64,000 bases of DNA from JANQEU01 sp965601455 (lineage in GTDB: Bacteria; Bacteroidota; Bacteroidia; Cytophagales; Cyclobacteriaceae), in assembly GCA_965601455.1 (NCBI GenBank), contig OZ271831.1, positions 1,178,001 through 1,242,000 on the forward strand, read 5' to 3'. The notes under the pieces were generated by a model, which worked only from the letters and a program-made list of their open reading frames with translations, was not told where the DNA came from and searched no databases. Of this stretch, positions 35,921 to 43,785 are shown piece by piece. The number at the start of each line of letters is the position of its first letter. Position 1 is the first letter of the stretch. The translations under genes were made by a program, and so were the position numbers.

Positions 35921-37047
35921 AAGACTGCATCGACAAAGGCAACCTTACCCTCATTGAAAAGAAGCCTTTGTACCTCAGGTGTCCACCATTCTGAAGGAAC
36001 CTGTGATCGGTCAATTGCCAGGGGGTCAAAGTCATTTTTAGCAGCAATAACCCATGATGCCTCTCCAAGAGTTGGTACCTGCATGTGATAGCTGACGGCA
36101 TTGAAATCAACTCTCTTAAACATGTTCAACGTCCAGAAAACCCGGTTGTCTTTGAAATAATCCCCGGTATGCATGACTATATATCCGTTTTGATTTACTC
36201 GCTCTTTACAGTATTTGTAGAATTCGGTATCGAGCATAGCAGCATCTTCGAAGTCGATGAATATGATATCGAATGTCTCCAGCGAATGTCTCAAATAATC
36301 AACAGGATCATCTTGAATTTTCTCAACTCCTTGAGTTGATGAAACTTTAATTTCTTTTCTCACAAACTCGAAGAAGCCCGGATCTTTTGGAATGATTTTG
36401 ATGGTTTTAGGGGATTCGAACGCTGATAGTCCATCAAGAACAATTCCATCATCACCTCCCAAAATGAGAATTTTTTCAGGTTTTTTTGCCAAATGCATAG
36501 CGGGATAAACGAACGATTCTGAAAGAACATGTCGATCTATGGTTGAGAACTGTAATTTGTGATTATAGTAAACCCAGAAATCTGATTTCCAGCGTGTCAC
36601 ATGGGCCAGACCTTTTCCGGTATTCTCAGATGCAGTCAATCGATCTTTGAAACGATACTGATCTGGAAATCTCTCATATGGAAGAAAGAATACAACCAAA
36701 AGGGACGCGACAGAAACCAATAGACTACTTAATGAATGCACATAGGTTAGACAAAGGAGGGCAATTAATAAAAGGGAAAAAACCAAAATCCATGACCCTG
36801 TTATTTCGCTAACTAACCAACCAGCAGATGGAAACAGAACCAGGGGAGTAGTCACTGAAATCATAAAAAGTGGTGCTATACCACGTTGTATACGATAATA
36901 TAATATCGAGAAGCCGCATGCTATGGCAACAGTAACTACTCTAGTAGGCAAACTCAGCCCGAAATAGTATTCATATACTTTGAAAAACCAGGTGATAAAA
37001 ACTATCAGGTAGATAAGCTTTAACAAGAAAGCAATCTTATGCCTCAT
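35914..37047 (-). CDS. Degenerate membrane spermidine-synthase-like protein
   Basis: A 377-residue paralogue of the convergent enzyme. Four or five membrane helices occupy 1-125, then a Rossmann methyltransferase-like domain. Key positions have drifted: LGGGDG became ILGGDDGIV, the acidic ribose-binding VVDLDP became IIPKDP, and ADFPDP became IDFEDA. The synthase entry LSTLDEVLYHEP is replaced by FSTIDRHVLSESF. The fold and flanking residues are kept (VPTLGEASWVI), so it reads as a pseudoenzyme or an enzyme with another donor. It is the last gene of the speD-like/channel operon, coupled to the channel by ATGA. Confidence 0.8.
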   Translation of the reverse strand: MRHKIAFLLKLIYLIVFITWFFKVYEYYFGLSLPTRVVTVAIACGFSILYYRIQRGIAPLFMISVTTPLVLFPSAGWLVSEITGSWILVFSLLLIALLCLTYVHSLSSLLVSVASLLVVFFLPYERFPDQYRFKDRLTASENTGKGLAHVTRWKSDFWVYYNHKLQFSTIDRHVLSESFVYPAMHLAKKPEKILILGGDDGIVLDGLSAFESPKTIKIIPKDPGFFEFVRKEIKVSSTQGVEKIQDDPVDYLRHSLETFDIIFIDFEDAAMLDTEFYKYCKERVNQNGYIVMHTGDYFKDNRVFWTLNMFKRVDFNAVSYHMQVPTLGEASWVIAAKNDFDPLAIDRSQVPSEWWTPEVQRLLFNEGKVAFVDAVFQ

Positions 37048-37859
37048 AGCTTTTCGTTTATCTTCCGCTCTTGTTCTTCTTTAAGCCTTTGATTTAGTTT
37101 TTCACGTAGCTTTTTATTAATCTCTGACTCAAATCCACCGGCAACTATTCCTGCAGGTAATGCGAATATTCCCACTCCAAGTATCGCTATGAACGCCCCC
37201 AGCATCCTACCAAGAGGTGTAATGGGGTACACATCTCCGTAACCCACAGTGGTAAGCGTGGCTACACCCCACCACATCGTAGAAGGAATACTTTCAAATG
37301 CTTCAGGTTGAGCTTCATTTTCGACATAGTACATAAGGCTTGATGCAAGAATCAGCATAACGATCACGATGGTAAGCGTTACCAATAGCTCCTCCTTTCT
37401 CTCCCCAACAACTTTTGAGATCATATTAAAAGCTTTTGAGTAACGACCCATTTTGAATATTCTAACAATTCTGAATAGTCTGAGAATTCTTAGAAAACGT
37501 CCATCGATGGCTAGGAAGAGCGGAAGGTAGAAGGGAAGTATTGCCAGCAGATCAATAATCGCGATGAAGGAAACCACCCATTTAGCACGCCCCAAGACAG
37601 GGTGACAATATTTTTCATTTTCTGTGATGGTCCACAACCTCAGAAGATACTCAACCGAAAAAACTGCTACGGAGAAGTACTCGAAAACTAGAAATACTTG
37701 CTTGTAGGGCAGATAGAATCCTTTAACAGTTTCTAAGATCACAGCTGCTACGTTGAGTAGGATCAGGGTCATGATAAAAATGTCAAACCTTCGACTGAGC
37801 ACATCGTCTCCGGCGTCCATTTCAAGCATCTCGTAAACACGGCGTTTAGTGATTTTCAC
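37044..37859 (-). CDS. Voltage-gated potassium channel
   Basis: A 271-residue six-helix ion channel. S4 carries evenly spaced Arg residues (RFLRILRLFRIVRIFKMGRY, about 121-140), the pore helix and filter TTVGYGD sit at about 203-209, and a charged coiled tail ends the protein. This is a classical Kv-type subunit that should form homotetramers and pass K+. It is coupled by ATGA to the degenerate spermidine-synthase-like gene and starts 4 bases after the SpeD-like gene. Polyamines block many K+ channels, so the neighbours are suggestive. Confidence 0.95.
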   Translation of the reverse strand: MKITKRRVYEMLEMDAGDDVLSRRFDIFIMTLILLNVAAVILETVKGFYLPYKQVFLVFEYFSVAVFSVEYLLRLWTITENEKYCHPVLGRAKWVVSFIAIIDLLAILPFYLPLFLAIDGRFLRILRLFRIVRIFKMGRYSKAFNMISKVVGERKEELLVTLTIVIVMLILASSLMYYVENEAQPEAFESIPSTMWWGVATLTTVGYGDVYPITPLGRMLGAFIAILGVGIFALPAGIVAGGFESEINKKLREKLNQRLKEEQERKINEKL

Positions 37860-37863
37860 GGCA

Positions 37864-38157
37864 TTAGTTGGTTTCGTTGAAGTGATGATTAAACAATCGC
37901 ACGAAATCTACATACATCTGGCGGTTGCAACTGCTCAGTTCCACATACGATTTATTTTCCTCGGGGAAAGTGTGAAGAGCACAATGGCTTTCGGCGATTA
38001 ACCATAGCGCTGTGTATCCTTGTGGCTGGAAATGATGTTCGATGAAATTCAGGATGGTAAATCCTGATCTTTCGATCAAATTTTCAATTTCCGATTTCAA
38101 AAAGGCAGGGTCTGAGCCATGAATCCAGGTGACATAATTGTCAATTTTGGCTTCCAT
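37864..38157 (-). CDS. speD: AdoMet decarboxylase-like protein (SpeD)
   Basis: A 97-residue pyruvoyl-type S-adenosylmethionine decarboxylase proenzyme, shorter than usual bacterial class 1B forms of about 120-130 residues. The self-cleavage motif LIAESH gives Glu56-Ser57; catalytic His62 (in LHTFPE) and Cys77 (in ELSSC) fall at the same spacing as His68 and Cys83 of the Thermotoga enzyme. The missing part is C-terminal. It should make decarboxylated AdoMet for aminopropyl transfer. It opens the minus-strand operon with the K+ channel and the membrane synthase-like protein. Confidence 0.85.
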   Translation of the reverse strand: MEAKIDNYVTWIHGSDPAFLKSEIENLIERSGFTILNFIEHHFQPQGYTALWLIAESHCALHTFPEENKSYVELSSCNRQMYVDFVRLFNHHFNETN

Positions 38158-38250
38158 GAGTCAAAAATAGTGGATTGAGTGACAGCGTTTACCGATCTAT
38201 TTAATATTTGGGGATAAAAAACTGCATTTTTGGTGTTTGAATTCTAAGAC

Positions 38251-39474
38251 ATGAAAAGACGTAAGTTCTTAAATAAATCCATTGTGACTGGTGCGGCGAC
38301 TGTGGCTGGACTTCACATCGTTTTTGCTTCAAGGATGCCAAAGGGATATATTCCATTAGCTCAGAAGCAGAAAAATCCTTACGATCTTTTCGACAAGCAT
38401 AAGGACATGGTTGTTCTAAACGATAGGCCATGGAATATGGAGGCGCAAGCACACATTTTGGATGATGACGTGACTCCAGCTGAAAAGATGTTTATTCGAA
38501 ACAATGGAATCATACCCGAACAAATTGACCTTTCAACTTGGACATTAACTATTGAGGGTGAATCGGCAAAGCAAGTCAAAAGCTATTCGCTACAGGAGTT
38601 GAGGTCAAAGTTTACCAAATACAGTTATCAACTGACACTAGAGTGCGGGGGAAATGGTCGTAGTGAATTCAATCCACCGGCTAAAGGGAATCAGTGGACA
38701 ATTGGTGCAGTATCGTGCGCGGAATGGTCAGGAGTTCGGTTAAGGGATCTTCTTGAAGATGTAGGAATAAAGGAAGACGCGGTATATGTAGGTTATTACG
38801 GGGCAGATATCCACCTAAGTAGAGACCCCAACAAAGACCCTATTTCGCGTGGTGTACCCTTAGAGAAGGCAACAATGGATGAAACATTGATCGCATATGA
38901 AATGAATGGAGAGGATATTCCGGTAGCACATGGATTTCCATTACGAATGGTGGCAGGAGGGTGGCCTGCTTCTACGTCAGGTAAGTGGTTGAATCGCCTG
39001 GTGGTTAGGAATAAAGTTCATGATGGTGCGAAAATGACTGGTCAGTCATACAGAGTACCTTGCGAGTCTGTTGCCCCTGGCACCGATGTAGCGGATGAAG
39101 ACATGTGCATTATTGAATCCATGCCGGTCAAAAGCATTATCACTTCTCCGAAGACCGGTGGAATCTTGACAGCGGGAAATGAGCTTGAAATTCGAGGGCA
39201 TGCGTGGGCAGGAGAAAGAAGAGTAAAAGAAGTACACTATTCATTGGATTTTGGAGCCACATGGAAAAAGTGTGATCTTCAACAACCCGTAAACCGTTTG
39301 GCATGGCAACACTTTGCAACAAAGGTTACATTTCCAAAAGTAGGTTATTACGAAATTTGGGCAAGAGCTACGGATGAAATGGGAGTGAGTCAACCAATGG
39401 TTTTACCTGGATGGAATCCGAAGGGATACCTTAACAATGCCTGTCATAGGATTGCAGTAAAGGTGGAGGCATGA
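38251..39474 (+). CDS. Sulfite oxidase-like molybdoenzyme (SorA/SoxC type), Tat-exported
   Basis: A 407-residue molybdopterin oxidoreductase of the sulfite oxidase family. A Tat signal (RRKFLNKS at 3-10) precedes the Mo-cofactor domain (about 60-270), in which Cys132 (LECGGNGRSEF) is the Mo ligand. The Mo-co dimerisation domain follows (KSIITSPKTGG, AWAGERRVKEVHYSLDFG). It should oxidise sulfite or a related compound in the periplasm. The cytochrome gene next to it is the likely electron acceptor, and their start and stop overlap as ATGA. Confidence 0.92.
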   Translation: MKRRKFLNKSIVTGAATVAGLHIVFASRMPKGYIPLAQKQKNPYDLFDKHKDMVVLNDRPWNMEAQAHILDDDVTPAEKMFIRNNGIIPEQIDLSTWTLTIEGESAKQVKSYSLQELRSKFTKYSYQLTLECGGNGRSEFNPPAKGNQWTIGAVSCAEWSGVRLRDLLEDVGIKEDAVYVGYYGADIHLSRDPNKDPISRGVPLEKATMDETLIAYEMNGEDIPVAHGFPLRMVAGGWPASTSGKWLNRLVVRNKVHDGAKMTGQSYRVPCESVAPGTDVADEDMCIIESMPVKSIITSPKTGGILTAGNELEIRGHAWAGERRVKEVHYSLDFGATWKKCDLQQPVNRLAWQHFATKVTFPKVGYYEIWARATDEMGVSQPMVLPGWNPKGYLNNACHRIAVKVEA

Positions 39475-39869
39475 ACATGAGAACACTTGTTTCAAGGCTC
39501 TTGAACATTTTAGTGATAATTTGGGTTCTAAGCTGCCAACAACAAAATGTTGAAAGTGCTGACGAACAGATAGACTTTAGTAAGGTGGAGAATGGCATTC
39601 ATGTCGCAACCGGTTTGATTGACGATGAAGGAATGATGGCGGTTATTGGAAGCTGTACTCCCTGTCATTCAGCCAAATTGATCACTCAAAATAAGGCGAC
39701 AAAGGACGGCTGGATCAGTATGATCAGGTGGATGCAAGCCAAACAAGGTCTTTGGGATTTAGGTGAGAATGAAAAGATCATTGTGAATTATCTGGCCAAA
39801 AACTATGCCCCTGAAGAGAAGGGAAGAAGAGCAAACCTCGAAGACATTGAATGGTATAGAATAGAGTAG
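39471..39869 (+). CDS. Monohaem cytochrome c-like lipoprotein
   Basis: A 132-residue protein with a lipoprotein-like signal (VLSC at about 19-22) and one c-type haem site, Cys62-Thr-Pro-Cys65-His66. A candidate axial Met lies in SMIRWMQAKQG. The size and single haem resemble the SorB subunit that takes electrons from SorA sulfite dehydrogenase. Its start overlaps the molybdoenzyme stop, supporting such a pair. The next gene follows after one base. Confidence 0.88.
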   Translation: MNMRTLVSRLLNILVIIWVLSCQQQNVESADEQIDFSKVENGIHVATGLIDDEGMMAVIGSCTPCHSAKLITQNKATKDGWISMIRWMQAKQGLWDLGENEKIIVNYLAKNYAPEEKGRRANLEDIEWYRIE

Positions 39870-39870
39870 A

Positions 39871-40764
39871 ATGGAGTATTTAGAAACAATTATTTCTGCG
39901 ATTGCCGGGACGGCAGAATGGTACTGGAAGTCCATAATTTTCCAGGTTCCTTGGTATCAAAACTATTTCTGGGGTTTAATTCTAATCTCTATTGCTGCTT
40001 GGGGGCTTGAGATTGCTTTCCCATGGAGAAAGAATCAGGGTTTGTTCAGAAAAGACTTTTGGTTGGATGGGTTCTATATGTTCTTCAACTTCTTCATTTT
40101 CGCAACTGCGGTAAGTGGTTTATATGCTCTTTTAGAAAAAGTCTTCGGGAGTTTTGGGATGAGCATAACATCCCTGGCCATAATTGATTTATCAGATTTT
40201 CATCCCATTCTACAACTCCTAGTTTTTTTCCTGGTACTTGATTTTGTACAGTGGTTTACCCACGTACTTCTTCATAGATTCCCAGTGCTATGGGAGTTTC
40301 ATAAAGTCCACCACTCGGTAAAGGAAATGGGTTTTGCTGCTCACTTACGATATCACTGGATGGAGAACATCCTTTATAAACCGCTTAAAGTGTTTGGGGT
40401 CATGATTCTTGGTGGATTTGAACCTGAGCAATCATTTATTGTGCATTTTGTGGCAATTGCTATCGGGCACCTTAACCACTCCAACGTTAAGATCACCTGG
40501 GGACCTTTAAAGTATGTTTTCAATAATCCGGTGATGCATTTGTGGCATCATGCTATGAATCTTCCGGATGGAAAGCGGATGGGTGTGAATTTTGGGATTA
40601 GCTTGAGTCTTTGGGATTACCTGTTTAAAACGAACTACATACCCAGTGAGGACGGGAAAACTCAATTGGGTTATCCCGGAGATGAAAATATGCCAAAAGA
40701 CTTTGTTGGTCAGTTAACTTATGGCTTTAAAAAGCCTAAGGAAAAAATCAAGGAGACTGCCTAA
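39871..40764 (+). CDS. Fatty acid hydroxylase / sterol desaturase superfamily protein
   Basis: A 297-residue membrane di-iron enzyme. The eight-His pattern of the superfamily is present: His131 and His135 (HVLLH), His144, His147 and His148 (HKVHH), His200 and His203 (HLNH), His223, His226 and His227 (HLWHH). Four or five membrane helices surround these. It should hydroxylate or desaturate a lipid. One base separates it from the cytochrome gene, so the three genes form one operon. The cytochrome could then also feed electrons here. Confidence 0.9.
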   Translation: MEYLETIISAIAGTAEWYWKSIIFQVPWYQNYFWGLILISIAAWGLEIAFPWRKNQGLFRKDFWLDGFYMFFNFFIFATAVSGLYALLEKVFGSFGMSITSLAIIDLSDFHPILQLLVFFLVLDFVQWFTHVLLHRFPVLWEFHKVHHSVKEMGFAAHLRYHWMENILYKPLKVFGVMILGGFEPEQSFIVHFVAIAIGHLNHSNVKITWGPLKYVFNNPVMHLWHHAMNLPDGKRMGVNFGISLSLWDYLFKTNYIPSEDGKTQLGYPGDENMPKDFVGQLTYGFKKPKEKIKETA

Positions 40765-40766
40765 AA

Positions 40767-41045
40767 TCAGGCTTTCGATCTCTTGAGGCGGAAAATCTGG
40801 TAATTATTGATCAAAAATTCCACGGTCATCATAGCTGACAGGAACAACAATAGATTCCTACCAAGAAAAGGAAGATCAGAGAAATACTTATATACGCCAA
40901 TTTCCATCATGTATTCTAGTGTTCCAGTTATATCGAAAGATATAGCGATGACGAAAATAATGCTCAGTAAGTAAATCGGATAGAAGATGAATTTTACTTT
41001 TTTCATGAGTTTATCTTTTCTTGCCTGTGAAGCTAATGATGACAT
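40767..41045 (-). CDS. Small membrane protein, unknown
   Basis: About 92 residues; the ATG at 41045 is preferred, though a longer form starts at 41087. Two hydrophobic helices (about residues 20-40 and 60-80 of the short form) are linked by a stretch with Tyr, Phe and Pro, and the end is basic (FRLKRSKA). It converges on the hydroxylase gene with two bases between the stops. No family was recognised. Confidence 0.6.
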   Translation of the reverse strand: MSSLASQARKDKLMKKVKFIFYPIYLLSIIFVIAISFDITGTLEYMMEIGVYKYFSDLPFLGRNLLLFLSAMMTVEFLINNYQIFRLKRSKA

Positions 41046-41252
41046 AGTGTTTTTTGTTAATGCGTATGAATGAAGAAGAATAATCACGAAGTGAACGGGA
41101 ACATCTTAAAAAGATTATAAATATAATTCAAATAGTTAAACTTTTTGCAATGCACCAAAAGCCGTACTTCGTTATGAAGTTTGCAACTAAAGTCGGTTAA
41201 GTCTTGTCTTTTACTAATATTTTTGCCCGTTCACAATCAAACCGCTAAATCA

Positions 41253-43163
41253 TTGACTATAGATCCTATTTTACCATCTGGTTATAAAGAAATTATGGTC
41301 CGCAAGGACTCCATAATTAGCCGTCAGTACGAGGAGGTCAACTATGTATATATGTTGCTTGTTGGCGAACTCTCACTTCAAGTTGAGTTGACGGATCCAA
41401 ACATGACGGTAATACTTGCGGAGTCTGACGAAACGTACCTTCCAGTGGGTTGGAATGGTTTTAATCATCCAGGTCGGTATACGGCCAATGTTAAGGTGAA
41501 ATCTAAGGTGGCTCAACTCGTTCGGTGGGAATTAAATCAACTTACTGAACAAATCGAAAAAGAGCAGAATCTTGAATTTCTAAAGTTTCTTGCCCAGAAG
41601 AGCTTTATACACTTGGAAAGCTCCTTGAAGATCAGTGAGCAGTTTAACCAGCCTGTTAAGAAGAAGCTTGTACATTCTCCATCCCACTTTGTCTCTCCGG
41701 GGGCATCTACCAAGACAATCATGAGAACGTTCCGCAAAAGTCCGTTCCTTGAAATCTTCACTGAGCGACAATTACGTAAGATTTCGGAAATGACTGAAAA
41801 ACGGCAATATTTTCCAGGTGAGGTAATTTATGAGCAGGGTCAAAAATCTGAAGGATTCTATATCCTGGCCCAGGGGGATGTCAGACTTGAAAGGATAAAA
41901 GGCGATACTCAGTTTTATGCCTTTAGATCTCTTTCTACACCCGGTTTCATAGTAGGATGGGCAGGCATAATAGATCAAATTAATCCACTTCAGGCCATAG
42001 CGGGTCAGGAGACCATGTTGTATTATCTATCGAAGGAAAATCTGGAATTTCTGGTAGCTAAAGACAAGACGTTGGGGATGTTATTCTATCAAAGAATGCT
42101 GTGGTTAATCTCCAATCAGGTTCAAATCACCCAGGCTCGTATGATGTCGTCCCGATTCAATCACGAGGTCCTTTCAGTAAGACATCTTATCCTGCACAAT
42201 CGATCTCGTCTTAGTCTGAATTCCCTCCTTCATCAAGTACCTCATTTGCTAAAGCATAGGGATACCACTGATCTGGCTTTTAATCTGCTGCATCAAATAA
42301 ATGATGATGGTAAAGATCACGAGAGAACCATAGCCTCATTAAGCCTTGATCTTCTGGACAATACTAAGAGAGAGCTGGAATTCTATAAAGGTTTGATCGA
42401 TATATATGAAACTGTAGCCAGATCATCTCCAACCGACAATCCTGAAATAGTGCGTGTTCGATGTGCCAAAAAAGTGCAGGATGTATTGGAACACGTAGAT
42501 CATCAGATTGAGGGATTGGAAAATTTGCCTGAGAATGGTGGAAACATATTTATCTATAACCACTTATTGAATGAGCTGAGTTATACACTGCCGAACGATT
42601 TTCAGATCACTCTGGACTCTCATTTCATCAGTTCAATGATTTTATTCCGATATTATAATGATCCGGGTGTTAGGGTGGTAAGGATTGCTAAAGGAGCAGA
42701 ATTTGCTCACCAGGATTATTATCGTAGGCTAGGATATATCAGTGTGTACACGTCCGATTCGGATCAGGTGGTCAGCATTAAGGAAAATCGGACAGCCAGA
42801 GAGAAGTTTTACAAGGAGGCCACCGAATTTCTCAAAGAAGGTCGAAACATTGCGTTAAGTCCGGAAGGAACGTCTAATGTCACACAGGACAGCCCTGGTG
42901 AGTTGAAGTTCGGTGCATTTAAGCTGGCACTAATGCAGAAAGAAGAGCCTTTAATTGTACCTATCACACTTGCGAACTTTGACAAAAAAGTAAATACAGT
43001 TCCTTACCTCTGTCGAATAGAAAAGCCGTTTAAGATTAGTGATCATATAAGTTCATTAAACAATAAAAAGGAAGTTGATGAATTCCTTTTAAAGTATCGG
43101 TCTGAAATGCGTAGCAATATTCAGGACCTTTTGAAAAATGCTGAAATCGATGGGAGAGAATGA
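41253..43163 (+). CDS. Fusion of cyclic-nucleotide-binding domains and PlsC-like acyltransferase
   Basis: About 636 residues. Two cNMP-type beta-barrel regions come first, one near the start and a second at about 155-265 (RQYFPGEVIYEQGQKSEG). After a helical middle, the C-terminal 200 residues resemble a glycerophosphate acyltransferase: an NHLLNELSY segment stands where NHxSxxD is expected, and LSPEGTSN replaces the FPEGTRS motif. The catalytic Asp position is Glu, so activity needs testing. The start is unclear: TTG at 41253 is chosen because the preceding residues do not look like protein; 41181 (TTG) and 41295 (ATG) are alternatives. Confidence 0.8.
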   Translation: MTIDPILPSGYKEIMVRKDSIISRQYEEVNYVYMLLVGELSLQVELTDPNMTVILAESDETYLPVGWNGFNHPGRYTANVKVKSKVAQLVRWELNQLTEQIEKEQNLEFLKFLAQKSFIHLESSLKISEQFNQPVKKKLVHSPSHFVSPGASTKTIMRTFRKSPFLEIFTERQLRKISEMTEKRQYFPGEVIYEQGQKSEGFYILAQGDVRLERIKGDTQFYAFRSLSTPGFIVGWAGIIDQINPLQAIAGQETMLYYLSKENLEFLVAKDKTLGMLFYQRMLWLISNQVQITQARMMSSRFNHEVLSVRHLILHNRSRLSLNSLLHQVPHLLKHRDTTDLAFNLLHQINDDGKDHERTIASLSLDLLDNTKRELEFYKGLIDIYETVARSSPTDNPEIVRVRCAKKVQDVLEHVDHQIEGLENLPENGGNIFIYNHLLNELSYTLPNDFQITLDSHFISSMILFRYYNDPGVRVVRIAKGAEFAHQDYYRRLGYISVYTSDSDQVVSIKENRTAREKFYKEATEFLKEGRNIALSPEGTSNVTQDSPGELKFGAFKLALMQKEEPLIVPITLANFDKKVNTVPYLCRIEKPFKISDHISSLNNKKEVDEFLLKYRSEMRSNIQDLLKNAEIDGRE

Positions 43164-43749
43164 GTGGACAGCGGAAATAGGTAGATTAAAACGTAAAGTA
43201 GCAGGTCATCCTAAGCGAGATGGATTAGTAGTTTTTTATGGCAGTTCCTCCATTCGTTTATGGAATAATTTAACCAGAGATCTAAGTCCGTTAAACCTGT
43301 TGAATCTCGGTTTTGGTGGCTCCTCGCTTTATTGGTGTAACTTCTATTTTGAGGAGCTTTTTCGGGATTTGACCCCTTTCCATCTTGTTGTGTATGCAGG
43401 TGAAAATGATTTAGACGAAGGTAAAGGCCCTGATGTGGTCAACAGCGACCTTAAAACATTGATTGGTAAAGCCAGATCAAAAAATCTTGATATTAAGATA
43501 TCGGTTATAAGTCTAAAACCCAGTCCGGCCAGAATGCACTTGATGGACCAAATTAGAGAAACGAACCAATTGTTTGAGCAAACGGTCAACTCTATTTCTA
43601 ATGCCTCGATGATATGGATACATGACCAAATGTTAGATCCTAATGGACAAGTTTACCCCCATTTTTTCACCGATGATCGATTACATATGAATGAGAAGGG
43701 ATATGAAATTTGGACGGATATTGTCAGACATCATTTTGACTTAAGCTGA
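43138..43749 (+). CDS. SGNH/GDSL-like hydrolase
   Basis: A 203-residue SGNH-fold hydrolase with the four blocks: YGSSSIRLW (Ser in block I), LGFGGSSLYWC, YAGENDLDEG and FTDDRLHMNEKGY (catalytic Asp/His pair). It has no signal peptide, so it is probably cytoplasmic or secreted by another route. The frame overlaps the acyltransferase gene by 26 bases, or by 14 if the ATG at 43150 is used, which implies coupling. A lipid-related esterase substrate is plausible from this neighbour. Confidence 0.88.
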   Translation: MLKSMGENEWTAEIGRLKRKVAGHPKRDGLVVFYGSSSIRLWNNLTRDLSPLNLLNLGFGGSSLYWCNFYFEELFRDLTPFHLVVYAGENDLDEGKGPDVVNSDLKTLIGKARSKNLDIKISVISLKPSPARMHLMDQIRETNQLFEQTVNSISNASMIWIHDQMLDPNGQVYPHFFTDDRLHMNEKGYEIWTDIVRHHFDLS

Positions 43750-43785
43750 GGTAATTGTCATTACGATTTTCTGTATATTCATCTC

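Noticed and set aside
38162..38169. TATTTTTG on the minus strand just before the SpeD-like start
   Set aside because: It fits a -7 box but lies only a few bases from the start codon, so the transcript would be nearly leaderless; not convincing without a -33 element.
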